This document shows positions 32,496-42,229 of a stretch of 64,000 bases of DNA, piece after piece (the first letter of the stretch is position 1; each line of letters opens with the position of its first letter). The notes under the pieces were generated by a model, which was not told the origin of the DNA, did not search any database, and worked only from the letters and a program-made list of their open reading frames with translations. The position numbers were made by a program, and so were the translations under genes. Source of the stretch: Patescibacteria group bacterium (GTDB taxonomy: Bacteria; Patescibacteria; Paceibacteria; UBA6257; 2-01-FULL-56-20). The stretch covers positions 1 through 64,000 of the forward strand of contig JANLHI010000022.1 of assembly GCA_024654525.1 (NCBI GenBank). The letters are read 5' to 3'.

Positions 32496-34109
32496 CTAAT
32501 GCCCGAAAAATCCCCGTCCTTCTTTGTCGGGAATGAGATAGAGTGAAATTCCTTTTTGCTCGCAGAGTGCAATAGTTTCCTTATCGCGCACAGAGCCGCT
32601 TGTGGAAAATATCGCCCGCACTCCCGCATCAATCAGCACTCGTGGCGCATCGGGAAACGGAAAGAAACTGTCGCTATACGCAACCGCGCCGTTCGTGTCG
32701 TGTCCTCCGCGGCGCGCACGTTTGATCGCAAGCTCCGCCGCGCCCACCCTGTCCTGCTGTCCCACACCATCGCCGAGGAGCATTCCGTTTTTTACAATCG
32801 TGATTGTGTTGCTGTTTGAAGTAGAACCCACTGCCCACGCAAACATCATATTGCGTTCCGCCACGACATCCGCCACAGGACCGTATTTTTTTATGGATTC
32901 GCTTTTCATATCCGGAACAAAAACATAATTTGGTTGCCGTAAAAATCCTCCACGCACATAACGAATTCTCGGATGTATATCGAGTAAACCGATTCCCACA
33001 TGGGAAAGATTCTCGTTCGCCACAAAACGGCATTTGTCTTTTTTTCTGCGAAGAAGTTCAATCGCCGCCGCCTCGAACTCCGGCGCAACCACCGTATCGA
33101 GCAACCGCCGATTTCCCTCTTTCATGCCAAAATTTGCGAGTGTTTCCGCTTCCATAACACCCACAGGAAAATTCGTCATTACCACTCCTCCCATAATCGC
33201 GAGCGGATCTCCGGAAATCATATTTTCAAGAACTTTTTTAGAATCACTGCCATATGCCGCACCGCAAGGATTACCATGTTTTACCGCCACTGCTATTTTT
33301 GGCACTTCTCCAAAACCCTGTTCGAATCCCGCCACGATATGCGTCACGGTCTGGAGCAGACGATCCGTATCGCACCAATTGTTATAGCTCAACGGAGTTC
33401 CTTCTACGAGGGTGAAATTATCCAGTGAAAGCGGATCATTGGTATTATTCGTGTATAACGCCGCGGGTTTTTGCCACGCATTCTCGCCGTACAAACACTC
33501 TGCCGCGCGATGCCCGAGTACTCCCGCATACGCACCGCCTCCGTGATACGACGCAGACATAAGGCAATACTGCGCGACCGTAAATTCCGCTTTCGCCGCC
33601 AACTCCCGCACAAGTCCTTCATCCTCATACTTATTTTTTCTGAGCCATTCTATAACCTTCATCCGATCCGCAGGGTCGGAAACCACAATCCTCCCTCCCT
33701 TCGCCGCCGAACGAAGCATGGCAGGCCCGCCTATATCCGTCATCTCTACAATCGATTCTCGAGTAGCGTTCGGTTTTGCAATTTCTTCTTCAAGCGGATA
33801 TAAGTCCACACACACAAGATCAATAAAAATAATCCCACGCTTTTCGAGTTCTGCACGATCCTCCGGCATGTCGCGCGCAAGAAGTCCCGCATGTACTTCA
33901 CGTGAAAGCGTTACTACGCGATGTCCCAAAATCGGCTCTCCCACAAGGAACGCCGCATCACGCACTTTGATACCCGCATCCGTAAGATGCTTCGCCGTGC
34001 CACCCGATGCAAGAATATCCCACCCAAGCTTTTGAAGTTCCCCCGCAAACTCTGCAATACCTTCTTTGTGGTATACGGAAATGAGCGCGGTTTTTTTTCT
34101 TACGTCCAT
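32496..34109 (-). CDS. purH: Bifunctional AICAR formyltransferase/IMP cyclohydrolase, 537 aa
   Basis: Last two steps to IMP. The N-terminal IMP cyclohydrolase domain (MGS-like) begins KKTALISVYHKEGIAEFA with LASGGTAKHL and MTDIGGPAMLRSAAK. The C-terminal AICAR transformylase domain has AVKHGNPCGAA, SDSFFPFPDA and the closing GRGFFGH-type end. Length matches the family. ATG 34109 gives the normal N-terminus and leaves 13 bp to purB; the longer frame would overlap it. It is the last gene of the purC-guaB-guaA-purB-purH run. Confidence 0.95.
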   Translation of the reverse strand: MDVRKKTALISVYHKEGIAEFAGELQKLGWDILASGGTAKHLTDAGIKVRDAAFLVGEPILGHRVVTLSREVHAGLLARDMPEDRAELEKRGIIFIDLVCVDLYPLEEEIAKPNATRESIVEMTDIGGPAMLRSAAKGGRIVVSDPADRMKVIEWLRKNKYEDEGLVRELAAKAEFTVAQYCLMSASYHGGGAYAGVLGHRAAECLYGENAWQKPAALYTNNTNDPLSLDNFTLVEGTPLSYNNWCDTDRLLQTVTHIVAGFEQGFGEVPKIAVAVKHGNPCGAAYGSDSKKVLENMISGDPLAIMGGVVMTNFPVGVMEAETLANFGMKEGNRRLLDTVVAPEFEAAAIELLRRKKDKCRFVANENLSHVGIGLLDIHPRIRYVRGGFLRQPNYVFVPDMKSESIKKYGPVADVVAERNMMFAWAVGSTSNSNTITIVKNGMLLGDGVGQQDRVGAAELAIKRARRGGHDTNGAVAYSDSFFPFPDAPRVLIDAGVRAIFSTSGSVRDKETIALCEQKGISLYLIPDKEGRGFFGH

Positions 34110-34122
34110 AGTAAATAATGTT

Positions 34123-35517
34123 TTAACCTTTAAACTTCGCAAGTTTTGCCGCAAGCCCGATGTATGTTTTCGGTATAAATTTCTTCAACTCTTTTTTCAA
34201 CTTCTGAGAAATATCGAGTTCATCGATAAATCCGCGGATATCGTTAATCGTCACTTCCTTCCCGCGCGCAAGAGTTTTAAGTCTCTCATATGGCATCGGC
34301 ACATTCTCGCGCCGCAAAATTGTCTGAATTGCTTCGGTGATGACTTCCGGATGACGCTCTAGTTCCGCAACGGCTTTTTCTTTGTGTACTGCGATGCGTC
34401 CAAGCTGATTAATAAGATATGCGAAGCCGATGAGTGAATGACCAAACGCCACGCCAATAGTACGCATCACGGTGGAATCGGAAAGATCGCGTTGCAAACG
34501 GGAAATAGGAAGTTTCTGAGAAAAAAATCCAAGCATTGCATTCGCCATTCCAAAGTTCCCCTCGCTATTCTCCAAAAACCAGGGGTTTATTTTGTGGGGC
34601 ATTGTGGAAGAACCCACCTCTCCCTCAACAGATTTTTGCGCAATCCATCCATCGCTTATATATCGCCACACATCCTGATTAAATCCTATGAGAATTGAAT
34701 GAATCCTCTGCATATTCTGAAAAAGTTCTACAAAACTGTCACGTGACTCAATTTGAGTAGTAAAAATGTTGGCTTCGATTTTTACCTTTCTTGTGTTCTT
34801 TAATGTTGCAATGAATTTCTTCGAAAACGTGATCCAATCTTTTTTTGGGTACGCCGCCACAAGCGCATTATAGTTCCCTGTCGCCCCATTGAGTTTTGCA
34901 AAAAGCGTATGATTCTTGATTTGTGCAAGTTGCTGCCGAAGCCTCATTTCGAACACTTTGAATTCTTTTCCAAACGTAGTGGGTGACGCCGGCTGCCCGT
35001 GCGTTCGAGCAAGCATGGGAACACTTGCATTTCCTTTCGCAAAAGCTCCGATTTTTGCAATTACTGCTTCTACCGCAGGAATATATACCTCTTGAACACT
35101 TTCTCCAATCATAAGCGCATATGCAATATCCGATGCATCATATGAAGTAAGTCCGAAATGCACCCATTCTGCGCAATCTTTGAGCGACGTCTTCTGAAGT
35201 TTGTCCTTGATGAAATATTCAATCGCTTTGAAATCATGATTTGTGGGTTTGATTTTTTTATATCCCACAAACTCAATATCCTTGATAATCTTTGCATCCG
35301 CTTCTGTGAAATCATAAAGGCTCCGTATAACCTTCTTCTCTTTTTTAGAAAACGCACGAAGCTTTGTAGCACGGGATTCGCTCAAAGCAATAAGGTATTC
35401 GCCTTCCATAATAATTTTATATTTCATGGACGCGGCTTCACTGAAATACGCCGCAAGCGGTTCCGTATATTTTCTATAACGCCCATCAATCGGGCTGATT
35501 GCGTCAAGAGGATCCAT
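34123..35517 (-). CDS. purB: Adenylosuccinate lyase, 464 aa
   Basis: Acts twice in purine synthesis, releasing fumarate from SAICAR and from adenylosuccinate. The family signature GSSTMPHKINP (~298) with the catalytic Ser loop is present, as are TSYDASDIAYAL and ARTHGQPASPTTFGKE (catalytic His). Length agrees with the E. coli type (~456 aa). Spacing to guaA is 45 bp. Confidence 0.95.
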   Translation of the reverse strand: MDPLDAISPIDGRYRKYTEPLAAYFSEAASMKYKIIMEGEYLIALSESRATKLRAFSKKEKKVIRSLYDFTEADAKIIKDIEFVGYKKIKPTNHDFKAIEYFIKDKLQKTSLKDCAEWVHFGLTSYDASDIAYALMIGESVQEVYIPAVEAVIAKIGAFAKGNASVPMLARTHGQPASPTTFGKEFKVFEMRLRQQLAQIKNHTLFAKLNGATGNYNALVAAYPKKDWITFSKKFIATLKNTRKVKIEANIFTTQIESRDSFVELFQNMQRIHSILIGFNQDVWRYISDGWIAQKSVEGEVGSSTMPHKINPWFLENSEGNFGMANAMLGFFSQKLPISRLQRDLSDSTVMRTIGVAFGHSLIGFAYLINQLGRIAVHKEKAVAELERHPEVITEAIQTILRRENVPMPYERLKTLARGKEVTINDIRGFIDELDISQKLKKELKKFIPKTYIGLAAKLAKFKG

Positions 35518-35562
35518 TGTTGTAAGTTGCAGGTTATTTTTTATTGGTCATAGGTCAGTTTT

Positions 35563-37107
35563 CTACATATACCGTATTGTCCCCGGCGGTTTTTGCGTGA
35601 TGTCATAAAGCACGCGTGTCACACCTTGAACCTCATTTACAATACGATTTGCCACATGTCCCAAAAATTCCGGCGTGAAGGGATACCAGTCCGCAGTCAT
35701 AAAATCAGTTGTGGTGATTGCGCGGAGAAGAATCATATAGCCATACTCCCGCTCATCCCCCTTCACCCCCACTGCGCGGCTTGTGTCGAGCGCCGCAAAC
35801 GCCTCAGTCACTTTTCGATACAAATTCGCAGATTGTATCTCTTCTATGAAAATTTTGTCTGCGTCTCGGAGAATTTGAAGCCGTTCATCCGTGACTTCTC
35901 CCAAAATGCCAATAGCGAGTCCCGGTCCGGGAAACGGATGACGCCACACAATATCTTTCGGAACGCCAAGTTCTTTTCCGATTGCACGGACTTCATCTTT
36001 AAAAAGTTCTTTAAATGGCTCAATCACGCGATTTTCTTTAATAAGTGCAAGTACTTCCGGCACACGGTTGTGATGTGTTTTTATCGTATCAGACGGACCA
36101 CGCACGCTTACGCTCTCGATCACATCAGGATACAGCGTCCCCTGACTTAACATATCCTTGGGAGACACATTGCGCATCAAGAAATCAATAAACTTTTTAC
36201 CTATTATTTTTCTTTTCGTTTCAGGGTCAACCACCCCATACAATGCCTTTATAAAATCCCGCGATGCATCGATACACGTTACACGAAGCCCAAGGTCTTT
36301 TAGATTTACACGTACCTGCGCTGCTTCGTCTCGACGGAGAAATCCATTGTCGATAAAAATATTTTTAGTCTGGCGCGCCGGAAGCGCTTTCTTTAAAAGC
36401 ACGGCAAGCACCGTCGAATCCACGCCCCCGGAAATCGCATGCACCACTGATCGCGCTCCCACCGTTGCACGAATATCTCGAATGGTGTTGGTAATAAAAT
36501 GTTTTGTCGTCCATTGCGCACGCGCACCACAAATACTTTTCGAAAAATTCTCCAAAATCTTTGTACCATATTCGGTGTGCCACACTTCGGGATGAAATTG
36601 TACGCCATATATGCCGCGCGCGGTATCCGCAATCGCCGCAAAAGGAGAATGTGCGGACGATGCAAGTATCGAAAATCCTTTAGGAATTTTCTGTGCCGCA
36701 TCACCATGACTCATCCATACTGTTTGTTTTGCGGGAGTTCCCTCAAACAATCCTCCGCGCCAACTTTTCATTGAAAGCAATGCTTTTCCGTATTCCCGAT
36801 GCATCCCTCGCTCCACACTACCACCACGCATATGCACAATCGATTGCAATCCATAACAAATTCCCAATATGGGTTTCCCTATATTTAAAATATCCCCGCT
36901 GATATGGGGAGCATTTTTTGCATATACGCTTGCGGGACCTCCTGAAAAAATAAACCCCTTTACCGACTCTCCGGTAAACTGGGATATATCCGCATGATAC
37001 GGGACAATCTCCGCATGTACGTGCTTTGCGCGAATACGCCGTGCGATAAGTTGCGTTACTTGAGATCCAAAATCAAAGATAATAATGGTGTCGAGCGGTC
37101 GAGTCAT
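35563..37107 (-). CDS. guaA: GMP synthase (glutamine-hydrolysing), 514 aa
   Basis: The N-terminal class I glutamine amidotransferase has GICYGLQS (catalytic Cys) and FHPEVWHTE (His/Glu). The ATP pyrophosphatase domain has AISGGVDSTVLAVLL. The C-terminal dimerisation domain ends PPGTIRYM as usual (PPxTIEWE in others). It converts XMP to GMP. ATG 37107 is chosen since the first 12 residues of the longer frame overlap guaB and are not family-like. Its start lies 26 bp after the guaB stop. Confidence 0.96.
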   Translation of the reverse strand: MTRPLDTIIIFDFGSQVTQLIARRIRAKHVHAEIVPYHADISQFTGESVKGFIFSGGPASVYAKNAPHISGDILNIGKPILGICYGLQSIVHMRGGSVERGMHREYGKALLSMKSWRGGLFEGTPAKQTVWMSHGDAAQKIPKGFSILASSAHSPFAAIADTARGIYGVQFHPEVWHTEYGTKILENFSKSICGARAQWTTKHFITNTIRDIRATVGARSVVHAISGGVDSTVLAVLLKKALPARQTKNIFIDNGFLRRDEAAQVRVNLKDLGLRVTCIDASRDFIKALYGVVDPETKRKIIGKKFIDFLMRNVSPKDMLSQGTLYPDVIESVSVRGPSDTIKTHHNRVPEVLALIKENRVIEPFKELFKDEVRAIGKELGVPKDIVWRHPFPGPGLAIGILGEVTDERLQILRDADKIFIEEIQSANLYRKVTEAFAALDTSRAVGVKGDEREYGYMILLRAITTTDFMTADWYPFTPEFLGHVANRIVNEVQGVTRVLYDITQKPPGTIRYM

Positions 37108-37133
37108 TGAAAAACTTTGAGTAGTATTATTTC

Positions 37134-38600
37134 CTACACCCAATAATTAGGCGATTGTTCGGTAATGGAAACATTGTGAGGATGGCTCTCCGTTACTCCC
37201 GCGGAAGTCACCTGAACAAACCGGGCTTTCTCCCTGAATTCTTCGATATTTTTTGCACCACAATATCCCATTGCGGCACGCAACCCTCCCGCGATTTGAT
37301 GTGCGGCTTCACGAAGGTATCCGCGATATGAAACTCTTCCCTCTATACCTTCCGGTATTAATTTGGAAATCTCTTCTTCGGGATCTTGGAAATAACGGTC
37401 GCGTGTCCCTTCGGACATCGCACCGAGAGAACCCATACCGCGATATGATTTGTATTTTCTTCCCTCGTACAACACCGTTTTTCCCGGAGATTCTTCGAGT
37501 CCCGCGAGCATATTACCAAGCATCACGCTATGTGCACCCGCACCGATGGCTTTTGCAATATCACCGGTAAATCGTATTCCTCCGTCTGCAATTACCGGAA
37601 TACCATGCTTCTCACATACCTCCACGCATTGCATCACCGCAGTAAGTTGAGGCACTCCAACTCCCGCCACCACGCGCGTGGTGCATATCGAGCCCGGTCC
37701 CACTCCTACTTTAACCGCATTTACTCCCGCCTTAATTGAGGCCTCTGCCGCTTCCGGGGTTACAAGGTTCCCACTGATAATTTGCAAATCAGGAAATGCG
37801 TTTCTTACTTCGCGAACCCTATCAAGCACCTTTTGCGAATGTCCGTGCGCGGTATCCGTTACAATCACATCCACTCCTTTTTTTACAAGCGCCTCAACTC
37901 TTGAAAGCGTGTCTGCGGAAATCCCCACCGCGGCGCCCACGCGCAATCTTCCTTGTTCATCTTTACACGCATTTGGGAAACTCTTCCTTTTTTCTATATC
38001 TCTAAACGTCGCGAGTCCCTTGAGTGCAAAGTTTTCATCCACAATAAGCAACTTCTCTATTTTATTATGTTGGAGGATTTCTTGCGCCTTCTCAAGACTT
38101 GTACCCAAAGGTGCCGTTATCAAATTTTCCTTCGTCATCACTTCAGAAAGTTTCGTGGTAGGGCTCGAAGTAAGACGTAAGTCGCGGTTTGTGACGATTC
38201 CTAAAAGTTTCATGTTATCCCCCACGATCGGAATCCCGCTTATCCGATATTTTTTAGTGAGCTCAACTGCATCTTTCACTGTGTTTTCAGGGCGAAGCGT
38301 AAATGGCTCAAGAATAATTCCGGACTCTGAACGCTTCACACTGTCTACCATTTCCTCCTGTCTTTCGATTGAGAGATTTTTATGGAGAATGCCAATTCCT
38401 CCTTCGCGCGCGAGCGCAATCGCCATCTCCGACTCGGTAATCGTATCCATCGCGGCGCTTATCGCCGGAAGATTAAGCGTAATGCGTTCGGTAAGCTTTG
38501 TCGTAAGATCTACATCACGGGGGGATACTTCCGAATGCCCGGGAACAAGGAGTACGTCGTCGTAGGTAAGTGCGGTTCCAATAATTTTTTTATTATTCAT
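37134..38600 (-). CDS. guaB: IMP dehydrogenase, 488 aa
   Basis: Oxidises IMP to XMP with NAD. The catalytic Cys loop is GPGSICTTRVVAGVGVPQ (~302-319), the flap is RYFQ-like in GTRDRYFQD, and the N-terminal barrel is split by a two-CBS insert (~95-205; KDAVELTKKYRISGIPIVGD, VMTKENLITAPLGTSL). It ends without an obvious extension. Standard length. The purC gene is 21 bp upstream. Confidence 0.96.
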   Translation of the reverse strand: MNNKKIIGTALTYDDVLLVPGHSEVSPRDVDLTTKLTERITLNLPAISAAMDTITESEMAIALAREGGIGILHKNLSIERQEEMVDSVKRSESGIILEPFTLRPENTVKDAVELTKKYRISGIPIVGDNMKLLGIVTNRDLRLTSSPTTKLSEVMTKENLITAPLGTSLEKAQEILQHNKIEKLLIVDENFALKGLATFRDIEKRKSFPNACKDEQGRLRVGAAVGISADTLSRVEALVKKGVDVIVTDTAHGHSQKVLDRVREVRNAFPDLQIISGNLVTPEAAEASIKAGVNAVKVGVGPGSICTTRVVAGVGVPQLTAVMQCVEVCEKHGIPVIADGGIRFTGDIAKAIGAGAHSVMLGNMLAGLEESPGKTVLYEGRKYKSYRGMGSLGAMSEGTRDRYFQDPEEEISKLIPEGIEGRVSYRGYLREAAHQIAGGLRAAMGYCGAKNIEEFREKARFVQVTSAGVTESHPHNVSITEQSPNYWV

Positions 38601-38621
38601 GGGTAGTTATTCTTTCTCGCA

Positions 38622-39602
38622 TTACGATAATGAAACGCTTCTTGAATATTTTTTGAGATTGTTGCGTATTCTCTCTTTAATAGGCAAGGAAAAATCAACC
38701 GCACACGTTGCGCCGGTAAGTTGTTCGTAAATCCTCATATACCGATGCGCAAGTTCCACCACCTTGTCTTTTGGAGCTTCGGGCAATGTGTTGTCGCCAT
38801 ATGGATCCGAATTCTCCTTAAACCATAAACGAAGAAACTCTTTATCGAAATACTCGGGCTCTTCCCCTTTTGAAAATCGCTCATCATAGCTCCCTAATTG
38901 CCAATACCGCGAAGAATCGGGGGTGTGGATTTCATCAATAAGTGTCACCTGTCCTCTTTCATCAACCCCAAATTCATACTTTGTATCCACAAGAATCAAT
39001 CCGCGCTCACGAGAAACCTCGGTACCATGAATAAAAAGCGCAAGTGCCGCCCGCTCGATTTCCCTCCAACGATCTTCCGGCACGATACCGCGCTCTATAA
39101 TTTGTTGCGGTGTTATCGCCTCGTCATGCACATCGGATTTTATAGTCGGCGTAATAACCGGAGCATCAAGCTTTTGATTCTTCTTTAACCCTTCGGGAAG
39201 CGTGAAACTGCCAAAATCACGTTCACCCGCTTGGTACTTCGTCCATAACGATGTACTCGTGACACCGGTAATATATCCGCGTACCACGACTTCAATCGGC
39301 ACCACTTCATATTTTCTTACTACAATAACGTTCGGGTCCGGCGTGTCTATCATATGATTCGCGATAATGCCTTTTGTTTTCTCAAACCAAAAAGAGGCGA
39401 TCGCTACGAGCGATTGCCCCTTGAACGGTATGAGCGCAAGATTTCTATCAAACGCGGAATACCGATCGGTGGTAATAATAATCAATGTATCCCCCTGATC
39501 ATAAATATCGCGTACCTTACCCGCACGTCGCACACCAAGTTCTGAAAAATCCGTACTCTCAATCACATAGTCCGCATGCGCGGTGATTGTATCGTAGTCC
39601 AT
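38622..39602 (-). CDS. purC: SAICAR synthetase, long form, 326 aa
   Basis: Joins CAIR with aspartate. Motifs are GKVRDIYD near residue 28, RYSAFD, PIEVVVRGYITG and LVDTKYEFG. At 326 aa it resembles the longer ADE1-like enzymes rather than the ~240-aa E. coli type. It heads the purine operon and has a promoter only five bases before its ATG, so the mRNA is leaderless. It is divergent from the class I aldolase gene. Confidence 0.94.
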   Translation of the reverse strand: MDYDTITAHADYVIESTDFSELGVRRAGKVRDIYDQGDTLIIITTDRYSAFDRNLALIPFKGQSLVAIASFWFEKTKGIIANHMIDTPDPNVIVVRKYEVVPIEVVVRGYITGVTSTSLWTKYQAGERDFGSFTLPEGLKKNQKLDAPVITPTIKSDVHDEAITPQQIIERGIVPEDRWREIERAALALFIHGTEVSRERGLILVDTKYEFGVDERGQVTLIDEIHTPDSSRYWQLGSYDERFSKGEEPEYFDKEFLRLWFKENSDPYGDNTLPEAPKDKVVELAHRYMRIYEQLTGATCAVDFSLPIKERIRNNLKKYSRSVSLS

Positions 39603-39607
39603 GCCTT

Positions 39608-39634
39608 ATTATACACCCTTCTCATTACTGTCAA
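39608..39634 (-). promoter_or_regulatory. Promoter of the purC operon
   Basis: TTGACA (39629-39634), a 15-bp spacer and TATAAT (39608-39613) on the - strand; the ATG follows five bases after the -10. The opposite-strand -10 candidate TATTAT (39643-39648) serves the aldolase gene with a similarly short gap of six bases. Confidence 0.7.
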
Positions 39635-39654
39635 ACATAGAGTATTATTACTGT

Positions 39655-40650
39655 ATGAACATCCAAAAACTTGAAGCCACTGCACGGCAAATGGTAGCGC
39701 CGGGAAAAGGCATTCTCGCGACCGACGAAAGCTCAAAAACGGCAAACAAACGACTTGCCATGCGAAACATTCCGCAAACGGAAGACATGCGCCGCGCATG
39801 GCGGGAAATACTCTTTACTGCGCCGGGCATCGAAAATAACTCAAGCGGCGTCATTCTTCTTGATGAAACTATCCGCCAAAACACGAAAGACGGGATACCA
39901 TTCCGTGAGCTCCTCTCAAAACGCGGTATCATCCCGGGTATTAAAGTAGACAAAGGATTAGCAAACCTCCCTAACTTCCCCGGAGAAAAAATTACCGAAG
40001 GATTGGATGGTCTGTCCGCACGCCTCGAAGAATATGCAACGCTCGGAGCACAATTCTCCAAGTGGCGTTCAGTCATAAGTATCGGACAAGGACTCCCCAC
40101 TACCCCTTGTCTTGAGGCGAATGCATTTATCCTCGCACAATACGCCGCGCGTTCGCAATCCGCGGGACTTGTTCCCATCATCGAACCAGAAGTGTTGATT
40201 GAGGGCACGCACACGCTTATACAATCCGAAGTGACTATACGTCACGCACTCGAAATTGTATTCTCGGCAATCGCAAAATATCGCATATATCTCCCGGGAC
40301 TTATTCTCAAAACCAGCATGGCGCTCCCCGGTAAACAATCCGGTATCAAATCCACACCCGTGGAAGTCGCGGAATCCACACTTCGCGCGCTCACCACCAC
40401 AGTTCCAAAAGAAATTGCGGGAGTGGTGTTTCTCTCCGGGGGCCAAACACCGCAGGAAGCAACAGAAAATCTGAATGCAATGGCAAATATACCCCACCCG
40501 TGGCCGCTCACTTTCTCCTACTCGCGCGCGTTCCAAGATCCGGCAATGGATATTTGGATGGGACAAGACGCAAATATACAAAAAGCACAAGAAACTTTCG
40601 CCGTACGCGTGAGCGAAACCGCACTTGCCTCCGAGGGAAAATATAAATAG
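39655..40650 (+). CDS. Class I fructose-bisphosphate aldolase, 331 aa
   Basis: Cleaves fructose-1,6-bisphosphate through a Schiff-base Lys. Motifs are GKGILATDESSKTANKRL near the N-terminus, KWRSVISI (conserved Lys), PEVLIEGTHT and LPGLILKTSMALPG (Schiff-base Lys ~220), and FLSGGQTPQEATENLNAM. This is the eukaryote-like class I family, found also in a range of bacteria. ATG 39655 gives the normal start. The inositol monophosphatase gene follows after 8 bp. Confidence 0.94.
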   Translation: MNIQKLEATARQMVAPGKGILATDESSKTANKRLAMRNIPQTEDMRRAWREILFTAPGIENNSSGVILLDETIRQNTKDGIPFRELLSKRGIIPGIKVDKGLANLPNFPGEKITEGLDGLSARLEEYATLGAQFSKWRSVISIGQGLPTTPCLEANAFILAQYAARSQSAGLVPIIEPEVLIEGTHTLIQSEVTIRHALEIVFSAIAKYRIYLPGLILKTSMALPGKQSGIKSTPVEVAESTLRALTTTVPKEIAGVVFLSGGQTPQEATENLNAMANIPHPWPLTFSYSRAFQDPAMDIWMGQDANIQKAQETFAVRVSETALASEGKYK

Positions 40651-40658
40651 CCAAAGCT

Positions 40659-41423
40659 ATGATTGATGTTGCAATCGAAGCCGCAAAAAAAGGCGGTGAA
40701 GTACTCCTTCGTTACTTCGAAACCGAACTGGCGCATGAAGTGAAAGACGATGCAACATTTGTAACCAAAGCGGACTGCGAATCGGAAGCGGCAATTCTCG
40801 GAATTCTTCAACCCCGCTTTCCCGACCACTCTTTTCTCGCGGAAGAAACCGGGGAATCCAAAAAAGATTCTCCGTATAAGTGGATAATCGACCCCTTGGA
40901 CGGTACCGCAAATTTTATTAACGGCTTGCCCCTGTGGGCAATCTCCATTGCACTCTTAAAAAACAACGAAGTAATCGGTGCGGTAGTATATAACCCTCTT
41001 ATCAACTTTCTTGTTCATGCGGAACGCGGAAATGGATTGTGGTGCAACGGCATGCACACGCATGTCTCATCTCAAAATAAGGATACCGCGATGATAAGCG
41101 CGGGAGTGGGAAAGGAAAAAGGCACCAAAGAAAAACTTTCCGCGCTGTTACGCGAGGCCCCCAAGCACATAAAAACATATCGCTATATCGGCACTGCGGC
41201 GCTTGAGCTTGCAACGCTTGCCCGGGGAGGAACCGAGGGATATATCAGTTTGGGAAACTCACCCTGGGATTATGCGGCGGGAACACTACTCGTGCAGGAA
41301 GGCGGCGGCACCATTACCGATTTTCACGGAAATCCGTGGAGCTTTGAAGAGAATTATTTTGTAGCCTCAAACGGTACAACTCACCACGATATTCTGGAAC
41401 TGATAAAGTCAGCGGGAATGTAA
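40659..41423 (+). CDS. suhB: Inositol monophosphatase-family protein, 254 aa
   Basis: Mg-dependent phosphatase. Metal sites are EEtG-like AEETGESK and WIIDPLDGTANFINGLP (the IMPase signature, ~73-89), and SPWDYAAGTLLVQEGGG near 203-219. It acts on inositol-1-phosphate, or on related sugar phosphates including fructose-1,6-bisphosphate in some members. Its tight pairing with the aldolase makes an FBPase-like role worth considering. Confidence 0.9.
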   Translation: MIDVAIEAAKKGGEVLLRYFETELAHEVKDDATFVTKADCESEAAILGILQPRFPDHSFLAEETGESKKDSPYKWIIDPLDGTANFINGLPLWAISIALLKNNEVIGAVVYNPLINFLVHAERGNGLWCNGMHTHVSSQNKDTAMISAGVGKEKGTKEKLSALLREAPKHIKTYRYIGTAALELATLARGGTEGYISLGNSPWDYAAGTLLVQEGGGTITDFHGNPWSFEENYFVASNGTTHHDILELIKSAGM

Positions 41424-41435
41424 CCGCCTACCCCT

Positions 41436-42167
41436 TTAATCCATAAACTTATATTCCATTCTCGGCTCCTCTGGCGCATCGTAGAGAGGAATAATTTCGA
41501 TTTCTCCTTTTGCTTGCATACGAATCACATCAATTACTTTTCCGAAAAGACGGAAGTTTTTATTTACAATAATAGGCTTGTATTTCGGATCGGAAGACAC
41601 GGGCGAAAGAATCACTGCATTGTTCGCAATCTCAAGTTTTTTGATTACTGCGAATCCATCGATGATAGCAACCACTAAATCTCCCGCCTCCGCAATCTCC
41701 GTCACCTCCACAAGTACATAGTCTTTTTCTTTAATACCCGCATCACACATCGAATCTCCGATGGCTTTTACGCATACCACATTATCCACTTTCTTACCTT
41801 GGAGAAGCTCTGTCGCGACACATACATAATCATCAAAATTCCGTTCTGCGAAAATACTCATTTGATCACATCCGGCGGACGCAATTACGGGAATTTGTAT
41901 TGTCATGGGTTCATCTTTCTTGGGCATCACAAGCCGGATTCCTCGCCTTACATACCGACTCCGCTCGATAAGTCCTTTTTGTTGAAGCGCTTCCAAATAT
42001 TGCGTTACTGCACGTGGCGAAGAGAACTTCATGAGCGTTACGAGTTCCGTGACCGTAGGCGATTCTCCTTTTTTCTCCATAAGCTTTCGCAACGATTCGT
42101 AAAAACGTCCTTGTTTCGCGGTAAGTTGAATAATTTTGTTATTCAACGGTTTTTTGTTGATAGTCAT
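41436..42167 (-). CDS. lexA: LexA-type SOS repressor, 243 aa
   Basis: The N-terminal winged helix (LTAKQGRFYESLRKLMEKKGESPTVTELVTLMKFSSPRAVTQYLEAL) precedes the S24 self-cleaving domain. The cleavage site Ala-Gly is in IASAGCDQ, the nucleophile Ser in IGDSMCDAGI and the catalytic Lys in GFAVIKKLE. Longer than E. coli LexA (202 aa), mainly in the C-terminal tail. A 19-bp palindrome overlaps the predicted -35 region, suggesting autoregulation, and the -10 (TATAAT, 42177-42182) is nine bases from the ATG. Confidence 0.9.
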   Translation of the reverse strand: MTINKKPLNNKIIQLTAKQGRFYESLRKLMEKKGESPTVTELVTLMKFSSPRAVTQYLEALQQKGLIERSRYVRRGIRLVMPKKDEPMTIQIPVIASAGCDQMSIFAERNFDDYVCVATELLQGKKVDNVVCVKAIGDSMCDAGIKEKDYVLVEVTEIAEAGDLVVAIIDGFAVIKKLEIANNAVILSPVSSDPKYKPIIVNKNFRLFGKVIDVIRMQAKGEIEIIPLYDAPEEPRMEYKFMD

Positions 42168-42191
42168 AATGTATATATTATAACTGTCTAT

Positions 42192-42210
42192 AGTATATAC
42201 AATATATACT
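42192..42210. promoter_or_regulatory. Candidate LexA operator
   Basis: AGTATATA-CAA-TATATACT, perfect 8-bp arms, lies 25 bp before the lexA start codon and overlaps its -35 region. No second exact copy was noticed in the window. Confidence 0.6.
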
Positions 42211-42229
42211 TATCCACAGGGTATAGAGA

